Assembly: GCA_938015445.1 (NCBI GenBank)
Contig: CALLPE010000056.1
Coordinates: forward strand, 1 to 50,179
DNA from: an uncultured Pirellulales bacterium
GTDB taxonomy: Bacteria > Planctomycetota > Planctomycetia > Pirellulales > Thermoguttaceae
Reading direction: 5' to 3'
Length of the DNA: 50,179 nt
Of the stretch, positions 29,728 to 37,582 are shown piece by piece. The notes beneath the pieces were generated by a model. That model did not search any database and was not told the DNA's origin. It saw nothing but the letters and a program-made list of their open reading frames with translations. A program made the position numbers and the translations under genes. Positions within the stretch are counted from its first letter, which is position 1. Each line of letters starts with the position of its first letter.

Positions 29728-30822
29728 TCAGCGCTCACTGGTCTGCGCCTTACCGGTCAAGCCTACCAGTTGCCCGGCCAAGAGGAGTGCTTGGTGTGGA
29801 TCGGCAGCGTATCCGTCGGCGCCTAGCTCGGCGGCCAGGTCCGCAGCTCCTCCGCGAAACGCCCGGCCCCCGACAATGATTCTGATCGATCGTCCGCGCT
29901 GGCTGCTGCGCACTGCTTGGATCGCATGCTTAAGCGTCAGAAGCTGAGGCCGGAGGCAGGCGGCCAGCCCTAGCACATCGGCCTGGTAGAACCCGACGGC
30001 TTCTACCAGGTCACGCGTAGGGACGTCTGCGCCGAGATTGATTACGCGCCAGCCGTCTAGTTCGAAGAAATCGGCCACCGCCTGCAAGCCCAAGTCGTGC
30101 TGATTGCCAGCCACGCTGGCGACCACAAGTGTCTGGCCGTTGCTTGCGCGAGCAATTGCCCGACTGCGAAGCTGTGCCATAACGGCCTTTGTGACCACGG
30201 TAACGAAGTGTTCCTCGGCCACGTTTATTTCATGGTTTTGCCACATGCGGCCTGCTTCCTCCTGCGCGGCGAGAAGGACTTGCAGATACAATTCGTGTAT
30301 TGAACGCCCTTGTTCGGCAGCGCGCACGACCAAGCCGACAGCCCTTTCCCGGTCTCCTTCGAGCAAGGCGAGCAAATACTCTCCGACCAGCCTGCCATAC
30401 ATCGGATCCGCAGTCATGTCGCGCTGGTCAGAGTAAGGTTGTTCCTGGAGGAGTAGCTTAGATGCATCGCTGCACACTGCGGCCGCCTCAGATGCTGCCG
30501 GGCCGGGAAGCTCTGCCTGGAGCACTTGGTTCAAACGTTCCACTGCCGAGCTAAGCAGCTCTACAGAAACGCCCCGCGCCGCTAGCAAAGGTTTCAACCA
30601 GCAGACATACTCGCAAAACAATTGCGGACGCTGAAGCTCGAGCGCCGCGGACAACTCTTCGAGCATTTGCCAAAAAAGGTTCTGCCACCTGGCGAAAGCA
30701 TCGGGGCCTGTGAGTGCCGACAGCTCGGGGTGGGCCGTAAGCAGTTCGGTCGCCGCCATGCCTGCCAAAGCCTTGGCCGAGTGGCTAATCATTCGGCCTG
30801 TCGCGCAACGTGCATCAGTCAT
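29728..30822 (-). CDS. B12-binding photosensor-like protein without HTH (CarH/LitR-like sensory module)
   Basis: A 364-residue protein. Residues about 30-110 form a helical domain often seen before B12 domains. Residues about 140-230 are a cobalamin-binding four-helix bundle, and residues about 230-350 a Rossmann B12-binding domain (NLGADVPTRDLVEAV; VGGRAFRG). It keeps the residues used for light sensing in CarH: Trp194, then after nine residues Glu204-His205 (W-x9-EH), and the cobalt ligand His242 in GNQHDLG. CarH and LitR use adenosylcobalamin to sense light and are fused to a MerR-type HTH; none is present here, so output must go through a partner. Nearest candidate is the ECF sigma factor upstream. 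The start at 30822 lacks a clear ribosome binding site; ATG 30792 is an alternative. Confidence 0.8.
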   Translation of the reverse strand: MTDARCATGRMISHSAKALAGMAATELLTAHPELSALTGPDAFARWQNLFWQMLEELSAALELQRPQLFCEYVCWLKPLLAARGVSVELLSSAVERLNQVLQAELPGPAASEAAAVCSDASKLLLQEQPYSDQRDMTADPMYGRLVGEYLLALLEGDRERAVGLVVRAAEQGRSIHELYLQVLLAAQEEAGRMWQNHEINVAEEHFVTVVTKAVMAQLRSRAIARASNGQTLVVASVAGNQHDLGLQAVADFFELDGWRVINLGADVPTRDLVEAVGFYQADVLGLAACLRPQLLTLKHAIQAVRSSQRGRSIRIIVGGRAFRGGAADLAAELGADGYAADPHQALLLAGQLVGLTGKAQTSER

Positions 30823-30829
30823 CTTGGTT

Positions 30830-30888
30830 ATCGCCACACTGTGATGGTTGCCGCTACATTGTGATGGTTGCCGCCACAATGTGAAACT
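30830..30888 (-). promoter_or_regulatory. Three 20-bp direct repeats in front of the B12-protein gene (putative operators)
   Basis: Units at 30830-30849, 30850-30869 and 30870-30888 each contain a CACA-N-TGTG-type near palindrome (at 30835, 30855 and 30875) followed by a conserved ATGGTTGCC in the first two. The exact 20-bp period, about two helical turns, puts the palindromes on one face of the DNA. They start 8 bases upstream of the start codon at 30822, so a bound protein would cover the 5' leader or promoter. An operator role is inferred from arrangement only. Confidence 0.55.
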
Positions 30889-31227
30889 GCTCTTATGGTA
30901 AACTCTTTCTGGTCGATCTGAGCTTTTGGCAAGAATGCTGCAAACCGTATATGCTTGATATGGTGCTGGCAAGCCATAGCGATCTTGTCTCCCGCATCAA
31001 TACGAATATGCGCTGCCAACCGCAGCCCACTGCTGCTCGGTTCAGGCCTAGTCATATGTTAATGGCAGCCAGCTTGAGTGTCTCTTGTGTCACGGCGCGC
31101 CACAGCGGTTTTGCACGGAGCGCTGCGGGCACAGATGTGCGACGCCCACGCATACACACTGCTGGGAGGTCTAATTACCGACGAACTCCATACCGATGTC
31201 GCTTCCCTAAGCGTTACGCCCACAATG

Positions 31228-31287
31228 TGTATATTCCCCTATTTATTTCCCTATATGTTCTCCTGTATATTCCCCTGTATATTCCCC
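31228..31287. repeat. Five tandem 12-bp repeats
   Basis: Sixty bases made of exactly five 12-bp units of consensus TGTATATTCCCC. Units 1, 4 and 5 are identical; units 2 and 3 are diverged. It lies just downstream of the ECF sigma factor stop codon (31323) on the minus strand. Its AT-rich/CCCC alternation is unlike the surrounding sequence. Confidence 0.9.
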
Positions 31288-31322
31288 GGTAGGTTGATTC
31301 TCCCCTGTCGATGTATGTTCAG

Positions 31323-31901
31323 CTATCGATGTGGCGAATTTCGTTCGAGTTGTGCGGGTATCGCGGTGTCCACGTCGACATTGAGCAACTCGCGCAATCG
31401 TTTCAGTCCCCGGCGAGAGTGCGTTTTTACTGTTCCCAATGGCATGTTGGTCGATGCGGCGATCTGTTGTTGCGTACGGCCTTCGAGCAGGGCCATTTCC
31501 AGCACCAACCGTTCTTCGGGCCGCAGAAATTGCATGGCATGAAGAGCTTTCTGCGATTCCTCGCCAGATTCTACCGCCCGAGCTTCGTGGCCCGGGCCGC
31601 CGGTAAGTTCTTCGACCAAAGACTCCCATGCGGGGAGTCGCGCCTGCCTGCGTTGTCGATCGATCAGCCGCCGCCGGGCGATCATGGTTATGAATGTTGC
31701 TTCCGAGGCCAGTGCCGGATCGAAGCGTTCGGCGTTGCGCCATATTTCGATAAGGATTTCCTGGACGGCATCCTCCAGGTCGGCATGATTTTTAATGCTG
31801 CGCCGGGCGAGCGACCAGATCAAGCTGCGATACCGGTCGATACATTCATCCACAGCCGACGGATCGCCCGCCGCGATTCGCTGTAGGACTGACTGGCTCA
31901 C
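31323..31901 (-). CDS. ECF-type RNA polymerase sigma factor
   Basis: A 192-residue group-IV sigma factor. Region 2 is at about residues 20-90 (LEDAVQEILIEIWRNAERFDPA and WSLARRSIK), with the aromatic -10-melting segment ATFITMIARRRLIDRQRR. Region 4 is at about residues 130-180 (LRPEERLVLEMALLEGRTQQQIA with HTH STNMPLGTVKTHSRRGLKRL). No anti-sigma gene is adjacent; the gene upstream encodes a fasciclin protein 84 bases away on the same strand and the B12-binding photosensor follows downstream. In Streptomyces LitR/LitS, an ECF sigma partners a B12 sensor; a similar link here is an inference from neighbourhood. Confidence 0.95.
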   Translation of the reverse strand: MSQSVLQRIAAGDPSAVDECIDRYRSLIWSLARRSIKNHADLEDAVQEILIEIWRNAERFDPALASEATFITMIARRRLIDRQRRQARLPAWESLVEELTGGPGHEARAVESGEESQKALHAMQFLRPEERLVLEMALLEGRTQQQIAASTNMPLGTVKTHSRRGLKRLRELLNVDVDTAIPAQLERNSPHR

Positions 31902-31985
31902 GCCGCAGTCTCCGAGCAGCCGCGCAACGAAAGGGGGAGAGTCGACAACGGCCCTCCCCCATCCATGCGCCGGTCACTGCTCAGC

Positions 31986-32504
31986 TTACTGCGGCAGAAT
32001 TACCTTGTCAATCACATGGATTACGCCATTGGACGCGTGGATGTCGGTCTTGACTACGTTTGCGTTGTCTACCTTCACCTTGCCATCCTTTACGGTAATC
32101 CTCACTTCCGAGCCTTCCAGCGTCTTAGCCTTCGAGAGCTTCACTACATCAGCAGCCAGCACTTTGCCCGGCACTACATGGTAGGTCAAGATCTTGACCA
32201 GCTTTTGCTTGTTCTCGGGCTTGAGCAACTCCTCTACTGTCCCGGGCGGAAGTTTCTCGAAAGCTGCATCGGTCGGCGCGAAGACCGTAAAGGGTCCTTC
32301 CCCTTTTAAGGCGTCGACCAGTCCGCCGGCTTTCAATGCCGCCGCCAAAGTGTTGAAACTACCTGCTGCCACGGCCGTGCTTACGATGTCCTTGGGCTGG
32401 GCTTCTGCCGCGCAACTGGCAGCGCACCCGTCTGAAGCATGAACACCCTGGGCCGCGAAAGCCACCAACGCCACTCCGATCACACCACGCAATGCACTTT
32501 TCAT
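31986..32504 (-). CDS. Secreted fasciclin (FAS1) domain protein
   Basis: A 172-residue protein with a signal peptide ([15 protein letters not shown]) and one FAS1 domain at about residues 35-172: [20 protein letters not shown], then [18 protein letters not shown] (H1 motif), YHVVPGKV and the C-terminal [13 protein letters not shown] (H2 motif). FAS1 proteins act in cell adhesion or in the envelope. The AAAGGAGG ribosome binding site lies 6 bases before ATG 32504, directly after a terminator's T tract. Probably co-transcribed with the downstream ECF sigma factor, 84 bases away. Confidence 0.95.
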   Translation of the reverse strand: MKSALRGVIGVALVAFAAQGVHASDGCAASCAAEAQPKDIVSTAVAAGSFNTLAAALKAGGLVDALKGEGPFTVFAPTDAAFEKLPPGTVEELLKPENKQKLVKILTYHVVPGKVLAADVVKLSKAKTLEGSEVRITVKDGKVKVDNANVVKTDIHASNGVIHVIDKVILPQ

Positions 32505-32832
32505 CGCAACCTCCTTTGGAAAAAAAGGGCGGCTCTACGAGAGCCGCTAACCTGTACTACGCACTAAAGTGTTCGCAAAAGAAGCCGCGGCGGTTTCACA
32601 AAAAATCTCTAGCCAGCTCGCTAAGCGCTCAATACAGGCGCATCGTTAACCGGCCACAACAGGTGCAAGGCCAGCCACGACTGCGCAGACGATTGTTCTT
32701 CTTTAAGGGAAGGATTCGCTGCACCATCACAAACAAGGGCGGAATCGAGGGAACAACAGCCACAACAAAGGCTTCGTGAACCACAAGCACAAGAGGCGGG
32801 ATTTATGGATGAGCCAAAAGCAGACGCGCCAG
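32505..32832. other. Leader region between DUF393 and fasciclin genes
   Basis: About 330 bases on the minus-strand path. Apart from the terminator no RNA family or gene is recognised. A weak promoter-like pair (TTGAGC and TAGAGA, about 16 bases apart) is visible on the minus strand around 32605-32635; support is low. Confidence 0.35.
32520..32551 (-). terminator. Intrinsic terminator directly preceding the fasciclin ribosome binding site (possible attenuator)
   Basis: GCGGCTCT (32529-32536) pairs with AGAGCCGC (32540-32547), an 8-bp stem with a 3-base loop. On the minus strand it runs straight into seven T at 32526-32520, and the fasciclin Shine-Dalgarno AAAGGAGG follows after two bases. It may end the SOUL-peroxiredoxin/DUF393 operon, or, if the fasciclin promoter lies upstream, act as an attenuator. 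A GCCGC-containing stretch at about 32583-32593 could pair with the first arm. Confidence 0.75.
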
Positions 32833-33261
32833 CTATACGACCCTATTGGCAGAGCACGACGCAGCGTGGTCGCAGTTGCTGCCCAACAGCCGGCCTAACG
32901 TAACGCGATACCTAGCGAACAACCGATACGCCAGATTAGAGATGTGACGAATTCCAGGCCAGGAAAGTGGCGCGACGACCCACGACAGCCCTACAGCCCG
33001 ATACACCTCCTGTATTGCGTCAAGGCCGCTTACCACGGTTCCGTCGGGCACAATAGCGTGCAGAACCTTGTTCACTTCGCTTGCATCAAGGCCGTACGCA
33101 GCAGCATCGAATTGCGGAGAGCTGATGTCGACCAGCATTATTCGGTTTCTTGAGTCCCTCGCCTTAAGCCACAAGGCTTCTCGCCTACAGAAAGGGCACT
33201 TGGCATCGTATAATAAGCGCAGTTGAGGCATCTTCTCGGCCTTATGTCGCCTGACGATCAT
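32833..33261 (-). CDS. DCC1-family (DUF393) thiol-disulfide oxidoreductase
   Basis: A 142-residue protein. It carries the DUF393 hallmark RLLYDAKCPFCRREALWL with the CxxC pair Cys22/Cys25, then VDISSPQF and the later IQEVYRAVGLSW segment. DCC family members are thioredoxin-fold proteins named for a conserved DxxCxxC pattern. ATG 33261 overlaps the stop codon of the upstream SOUL-peroxiredoxin gene by four bases (ATGA), so translation is probably coupled. ATG 33231 is a possible alternative start with an AAGGCCGAGAAG leader. The fusion protein and this oxidoreductase likely act in one pathway, though the former is exported and this lacks a signal peptide. Confidence 0.9.
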   Translation of the reverse strand: MIVRRHKAEKMPQLRLLYDAKCPFCRREALWLKARDSRNRIMLVDISSPQFDAAAYGLDASEVNKVLHAIVPDGTVVSGLDAIQEVYRAVGLSWVVAPLSWPGIRHISNLAYRLFARYRVTLGRLLGSNCDHAASCSANRVV

Positions 33262-34715
33262 TTGTTGCGTAACCCCTTTGCCTCGCCTGTGGAACTCGAT
33301 TGCAGCTCTGCCAGTTTTTTCCGCACTTCCTCAGCATGACCGGCTGGCGATACCTTGGGCCAAATATACGCTATCTTACCATCAGGACCGATTAGCACTG
33401 TGCTTCTGATAATGCCTTCGTATGTCTTTCCGTACATGCTTTTCTCACCCCAGGCGCCGTATTTTTTGGCTACGGCGCTGTCCGGGTCGCTCAGCAGTTC
33501 CACCTGCAACTTATGTTTCGCCCGGAACTTCTGGTGGCTTTCGACCGAATCGGGGCTAATTCCCAACACGGTAGCGCCCAATTTGTCAAAGTGGCTTAGC
33601 TGCTCGGTGAACTCGCAGGCCTCGGTTGTACATCCTGGGGTATCATCTTTTGGGTAGAAGTATACCACCACCCATTTGCCTACCAGTTCTTTTAAGGAAA
33701 CTGTTTTGCCATCCTGATTAGCCAGTGAAAAGGCAGGCGCCTTCGCGCCGACCTTGAGCGACGTTTGACCCATAGGACTTTCTCCCCTTTGCTCTGGTGC
33801 CACTGGTTGATTTTGTTCACCTACTCCCGCCGATGCTTCCGCACCGGCAGGGGCAACCCCTATTTGTACTTCAAAGTAGTTTTCTTCCCGAGGGACGAAT
33901 GGACTATTGTATCCCATCACCCGCAGCGGGCCAACCGCAGTCCATTTTCCCTGATGCGATTCCAGCCATACCGACAGCGTTTTGCGGGCCTGAACAACCG
34001 CTTCCCTCGATTGTCGCCCTCTGACCCCGATGCTTACAACAGTCATCGCCGGTGCGTCAGATACCTCGACCTTGCCATATGTACCCAACTGTCCCAGGTC
34101 CGGGCTTTCGTACAAGAACCCCATCTTTGCAAAGCGAATATTTTCTGGGGTATCATCAGTGGCAAGCATTTCCACCGGTGCGGTCATGCTTATGCTGTTG
34201 CTGGTTATATGTCGGAAAAGAACCCAAAATGCTAAATTAGAGTTTCCATCGGTGGATGCCTTCCGATAAGTTGGATAGTGCTTCACTTCGATTTCCCCGA
34301 CGGGTGTTGGGGGTGGGAAGCCGGCGGGCAATTCGGCCTCCTTTCGCGGCCGGAAACGCAAATCAGAGTAAATGTTGCGCAGTAAGCCGAATAGCTTTTG
34401 AACCTCTTGCTGGTTGCCTTCCTTGAAAGCGCTCGAAAGTTGCTCGGCCAATGCATCTAAGCGTTCGGCGGCCAGTGAACCGTCGCCCAGAAGCCGCCGC
34501 GCATCGTGGATTGAATTGAGGATGGTTTCTCGCTGCTGCTGCGAGCGAGCCTCGTGGCTGGAGATTGCATCTATACCCCGCCGAAGACAGTCGGCGGCTT
34601 TTAAACGAACTTCGTCCAGCGGATGTTCAAAGCGGGCCGGTTCCGCAATAGCCGAAAACGCCGAGACGACAGCCAGCCCAACACACAAAAAGCAACTTAT
34701 GACTGTCCAGCGCAT
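33258..34715 (-). CDS. Exported SOUL heme-binding / Bcp-type peroxiredoxin fusion
   Basis: A 485-residue fusion with a signal peptide (residues 1-25). Residues about 30-125 are a helical linker region. Residues about 138-288 match the SOUL heme-binding family (GEIEVKHYPTYRKAS, SISMTAPVEM, LRVMGYNSPFVPREENYFEV). After a Gly/Ala/Gln-rich linker, residues about 318-475 are a Bcp/PrxQ-type peroxiredoxin: VVYFYPKDDTPGCTTEACEF, with peroxidatic Cys362 and resolving-type Cys367, then PDGKIAYIW. Predicted role is extracytoplasmic peroxide removal linked to heme or porphyrin binding. Start ATG 34715 follows AGGGAA; ATG 34739 is the alternative. No homologous fusion was confirmed. Confidence 0.85.
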   Translation of the reverse strand: MRWTVISCFLCVGLAVVSAFSAIAEPARFEHPLDEVRLKAADCLRRGIDAISSHEARSQQQRETILNSIHDARRLLGDGSLAAERLDALAEQLSSAFKEGNQQEVQKLFGLLRNIYSDLRFRPRKEAELPAGFPPPTPVGEIEVKHYPTYRKASTDGNSNLAFWVLFRHITSNSISMTAPVEMLATDDTPENIRFAKMGFLYESPDLGQLGTYGKVEVSDAPAMTVVSIGVRGRQSREAVVQARKTLSVWLESHQGKWTAVGPLRVMGYNSPFVPREENYFEVQIGVAPAGAEASAGVGEQNQPVAPEQRGESPMGQTSLKVGAKAPAFSLANQDGKTVSLKELVGKWVVVYFYPKDDTPGCTTEACEFTEQLSHFDKLGATVLGISPDSVESHQKFRAKHKLQVELLSDPDSAVAKKYGAWGEKSMYGKTYEGIIRSTVLIGPDGKIAYIWPKVSPAGHAEEVRKKLAELQSSSTGEAKGLRNK

Positions 34716-35037
34716 TTGTCGATTCCCTAAAGCTGACATTGTTCTTTCGATATAGTCGCAGTTGTTTCGATATAGTCGCCTAACTTTGCGTAAACCGCCC
34801 TACGGCGGGCGCATGTAATTATTCGCGGGGGCTGAACAGTCGGATTCAACCGACAGCAGGGCCGCCCGGCAATCTGTGGCGTAACTTGTGTGCCGCATGA
34901 AGTTTGCGTATTCGCAAGCGGAAAAGCCGAGCACGACTATGGGGGATTGACCGTGCGCGAGCTACTAGAGGCGTGGGCCTAGACGGTTGGGCCGAGCCAA
35001 TTCAGGGGCTGACTACCCGTTTTAGCAAAGCCAAAAA
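34716..35037. other. Intergenic region upstream of the SOUL-peroxiredoxin gene
   Basis: Holds the 20-bp direct repeat at 34741-34780. Beyond that nothing recognised. Confidence 0.6.
34741..34780 (-). promoter_or_regulatory. Tandem 20-bp direct repeat upstream of the SOUL-peroxiredoxin gene
   Basis: 34741-34760 and 34761-34780 are nearly identical 20-bp units sharing TTTCGATATAGTCGC. They abut with no spacer and lie about 25-65 bases upstream of the start codon at 34715. The minus-strand unit contains ACTATATCG, which could serve as a -10 element. Placement suggests a regulator-binding site or a promoter duplication. Confidence 0.55.
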
Positions 35038-36708
35038 TTATTTTCCGGCCGAAACACCGAAGCGCAGCGGTGGCGCCCCGCGCTGATGTGCACCTACATC
35101 GGGAGCTTTACCAGAGAAGGGAGGAGTGAAATTGGGAATTACCACTCCGGCTTCTGCCCCCGGACTGGTGGCTTCCAGTTGAAAAATCCCCGTCTTTGTC
35201 TTGGGGTCGAATCCGGCGTTGGAAACATAGACAGGTTCACCACGGATGCCGTGTTTTTCGTGGCCCTCAGGGACACGACCGTTGAACAGATCATAATCGA
35301 AATCATTGTCCACGTTCTGCGGGGCCGCGCTAATGCTGTGCCGTGTGGGGGAGAGAATGTGGAGTATGTTGTTCCGAGACACCGTGTGTTTCACAATCCG
35401 ATTGCCTCCCAGTCCGCCCGTGAATAACAGCTTATCGCCGGCGAAAATCGTGTTATGGAATATGTACATGTGGCCGGTCATCCACTGTTCGCCTTGGGCG
35501 AAACCCATTTTCAAAAAGTATCCGCCTGTGTGATCTGGCCGCCACTGACTTCTTTGCGCCACATTACCCCAGATGTACAGCGGCCCAATCGACGTCGGGG
35601 CGTTTCCGATGGCGACTGCTGCCTGGGCGATATAATTGCCCCACACGCGGACATTCCGATTTCCGCCCTCGACTTCCAGGGCGTCGTCCCAGCAGTGGCT
35701 GACGATGTTGCCGTAGATATCGGAGTCGTGTCCGGGGGAACCGCGGTAACTGGCGTTGCTGCCACCACCGACGATGTCGTTAAACATGTGGTCCATGTCG
35801 GAATACATTTCGTTGTAACGGATGACGTGGTTGCCACTGGTGTTGAAAAAGGAAATGCATTGTGGGCCCTGCGGATGGGTCGGATATATTGGCTCATACC
35901 AGTTATTGGCGTCGGAGAAAGGATGATGGAGCTTGCAGCGTTGAATGATGACCCTTCTTACGTCGCGATTACGGCAGAGAATAGCCGAATCATAGTCAAC
36001 GCCAAATCCGGTCTTCGGATTGGTCCGTCCCCAATCAGAGATGTCGCAATCCTCGATGACGATATCGTGGCCTCCATCAATGCGTATGGCCCCAATGGCA
36101 GAGCCTCGGACGTTTTGCGTGTTGCCAGCCCCCTTCAGTACGAAATTGCGGACGATCACGTAGGAGGCGTCGATAGTGATGCAGGAATCGTGCCGGTGTT
36201 CGACGTCGATTACAGCGCCCCCACCATCGTATACGCGGTAAGCGTCTGGTCTCCCCGACTCCTTGATAGTGAGCGGTTCTTTACCGCCCGATACTTTGAT
36301 GACTTGACCGATGGGAAATGTCTCGCTCCAGGTGCTCGCTGTGAAACGTGCGGATTGATTGGTTCCTTCCAATTGCAATTCGATCTGGTAGGTCGTGCCC
36401 GGCCTGAGGTGAACCAAACTGCCCCGATAATCGGCCAGGTCTTCGTCGGTGTTAGGAATGGGGTTATACCGCATCGGTAGCCCCTGCTGCCAGTTTTCTT
36501 CACCCTGGCGGCGAAACCGCACCAGGACTTTTCGATCAGCCGATCCGCCGGGCGGCGACCAGTACAGACCGATGGAGTGAAAAGTGGATATGGCCAGGGG
36601 CTGTTGTGTCGTGTCCGACGATGGCTCCGCAGTCAACCCGACTCCCCATACGCACACAAATGCCCAAGAAGTGACCCCGAGCGCTGTCCAAACCCAAAAG
36701 CATTTCAT
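35038..36708 (-). CDS. Secreted parallel beta-helix protein with N-terminal fibronectin-like domain
   Basis: A 556-residue exported protein. A signal peptide (MKCFWVWTALGVTSWAFVCV) is followed by an Fn3-like domain at about residues 35-120 (SFHSIGLYWSPPGGSADRKV, then LRPGTTYQIEL). The rest is a right-handed parallel beta-helix with Asn-ladder turns: SYVIVRNFVLKGAGNTQNV, HDIVIEDCDISDWG, VIIQRCKLHHP, NHVIRYNEMY. This fold is used by polysaccharide lyases, glycoside hydrolases and adhesins; no catalytic set could be fixed by eye. The start at 36708 has a strong GGGAGG site 8 bases upstream. Confidence 0.85.
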   Translation of the reverse strand: MKCFWVWTALGVTSWAFVCVWGVGLTAEPSSDTTQQPLAISTFHSIGLYWSPPGGSADRKVLVRFRRQGEENWQQGLPMRYNPIPNTDEDLADYRGSLVHLRPGTTYQIELQLEGTNQSARFTASTWSETFPIGQVIKVSGGKEPLTIKESGRPDAYRVYDGGGAVIDVEHRHDSCITIDASYVIVRNFVLKGAGNTQNVRGSAIGAIRIDGGHDIVIEDCDISDWGRTNPKTGFGVDYDSAILCRNRDVRRVIIQRCKLHHPFSDANNWYEPIYPTHPQGPQCISFFNTSGNHVIRYNEMYSDMDHMFNDIVGGGSNASYRGSPGHDSDIYGNIVSHCWDDALEVEGGNRNVRVWGNYIAQAAVAIGNAPTSIGPLYIWGNVAQRSQWRPDHTGGYFLKMGFAQGEQWMTGHMYIFHNTIFAGDKLLFTGGLGGNRIVKHTVSRNNILHILSPTRHSISAAPQNVDNDFDYDLFNGRVPEGHEKHGIRGEPVYVSNAGFDPKTKTGIFQLEATSPGAEAGVVIPNFTPPFSGKAPDVGAHQRGAPPLRFGVSAGK

Positions 36709-37582
36709 AGCAGAATCCTCCCTCGACATCAGAGGACTATTGACACTGGGGATTCGTCCGATGGCAAACCGAGCATTGTCATTTTTCGGCATTAATCATA
36801 ATCTCCCCGGGCACGGCACGATAGGTGGCCAGACAGGCTCATCCCCAACGTATAGGCCGCTACATAAAGCAGCGCGGACGGCGGCAGGTGCTTTAGCGAG
36901 CTTAAGTGCAAGCTCGTGTACCCTCCGATGGCCCACACTCAACACGCCGCACTGGCTTTGGTGGCACTGCCCTGGTGGCTTTGAAAGCCACAGTGGGGCC
37001 TTGCCTCGACTTTAGCCGGAAGCAACCTGGCAGATTACCTGCTGCTGGATCCAGCAATGCTGTGCGATTTACGGCCATGTGGCTGGGTTTGGGCTTGTGG
37101 GTGTGCGAACATGGGTGACCTCCCATCGCAAAAAGCGTTGGGAGTTTCGGCCAGGTTTTGTAATGTGCTGGATTAAAGCAGGCAGCTCCGCCGTTACATC
37201 GCAAAAAGTGTTAAGAGTTCCTGCCAGGTTTTCTGTGCCGCAGCCGGAAAATGGGGATTGGTCAACAAAGTAGATACTGCTGCCCGAAAGTAGGACAGCT
37301 TCTTGTCACTACGATTTGCAAAGATCACTAACCCAGCCGACCACGGCTGTTGTACCGGCACTACGTCTTCGGTGGGCCGCTGTCACAGCCGGCCAGCTTG
37401 TTTCGTACACAGCAATGAAGGCCGTTTCACATGCCGGGTTAGCAGATCAACTGGGCACTACGGTGGGTCAACGACCGCCGCTAAGTTGCTATCATGTTGC
37501 CGACTGCCCGATGCTGATGCACGTCGGCACCAAATCGGTGCCCAGGATAAATGGCGCACAGGATGAGCGAGGGGGTTGTAGA
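36709..37582. other. Intergenic region of about 870 bases upstream of the type III-B operon
   Basis: Contains the hairpin/repeat cluster at 36897-37240 (separate entry). The stretch 37241-37582 should hold the cas10 operon promoter; TATCAT at about 37487-37492 is a possible -10 box, low confidence. No gene recognised. Confidence 0.5.
36897..37240. repeat. REP-like cluster: three hairpins plus two 37-bp direct repeats
   Basis: Three perfect inverted repeats follow one another: CGAGCTT-6-AAGCTCG (36897-36916), GTGGCTTT-G-AAAGCCAC (36975-36991) and TGCTGGATCCAGCA (37043-37056). Then two 37-bp direct repeats start at 37124 and 37197, sharing CATCGCAAAAAG at one end and GCCAGGTTTT at the other, with 36 bases between. 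Six or seven mismatches separate the copies. The arrangement resembles a dispersed REP/MITE-like element. The repeats do not resemble the CRISPR repeat of this locus. Confidence 0.55.

Larger units (their letters stand above)
30823..31322. other. Intergenic region between the sigma factor and B12-protein genes
   Basis: About 500 bases. It holds two distinct repeat sets described separately: three 20-bp units at 30830-30888 and five 12-bp units at 31228-31287. No gene recognised. Confidence 0.7.

Noticed and set aside
31243..31743. Minus-strand frame with repeated TGEYTGEYTGEH ending
   Set aside because: It is an out-of-frame reading of the ECF sigma factor gene running into the 12-bp repeat array.
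37124..37240. Two 37-bp repeats 73 bases apart read as a mini-CRISPR
   Set aside because: The repeats lack the ATTGAAAC-type end and do not match the repeat of the locus, and only two diverged copies exist.
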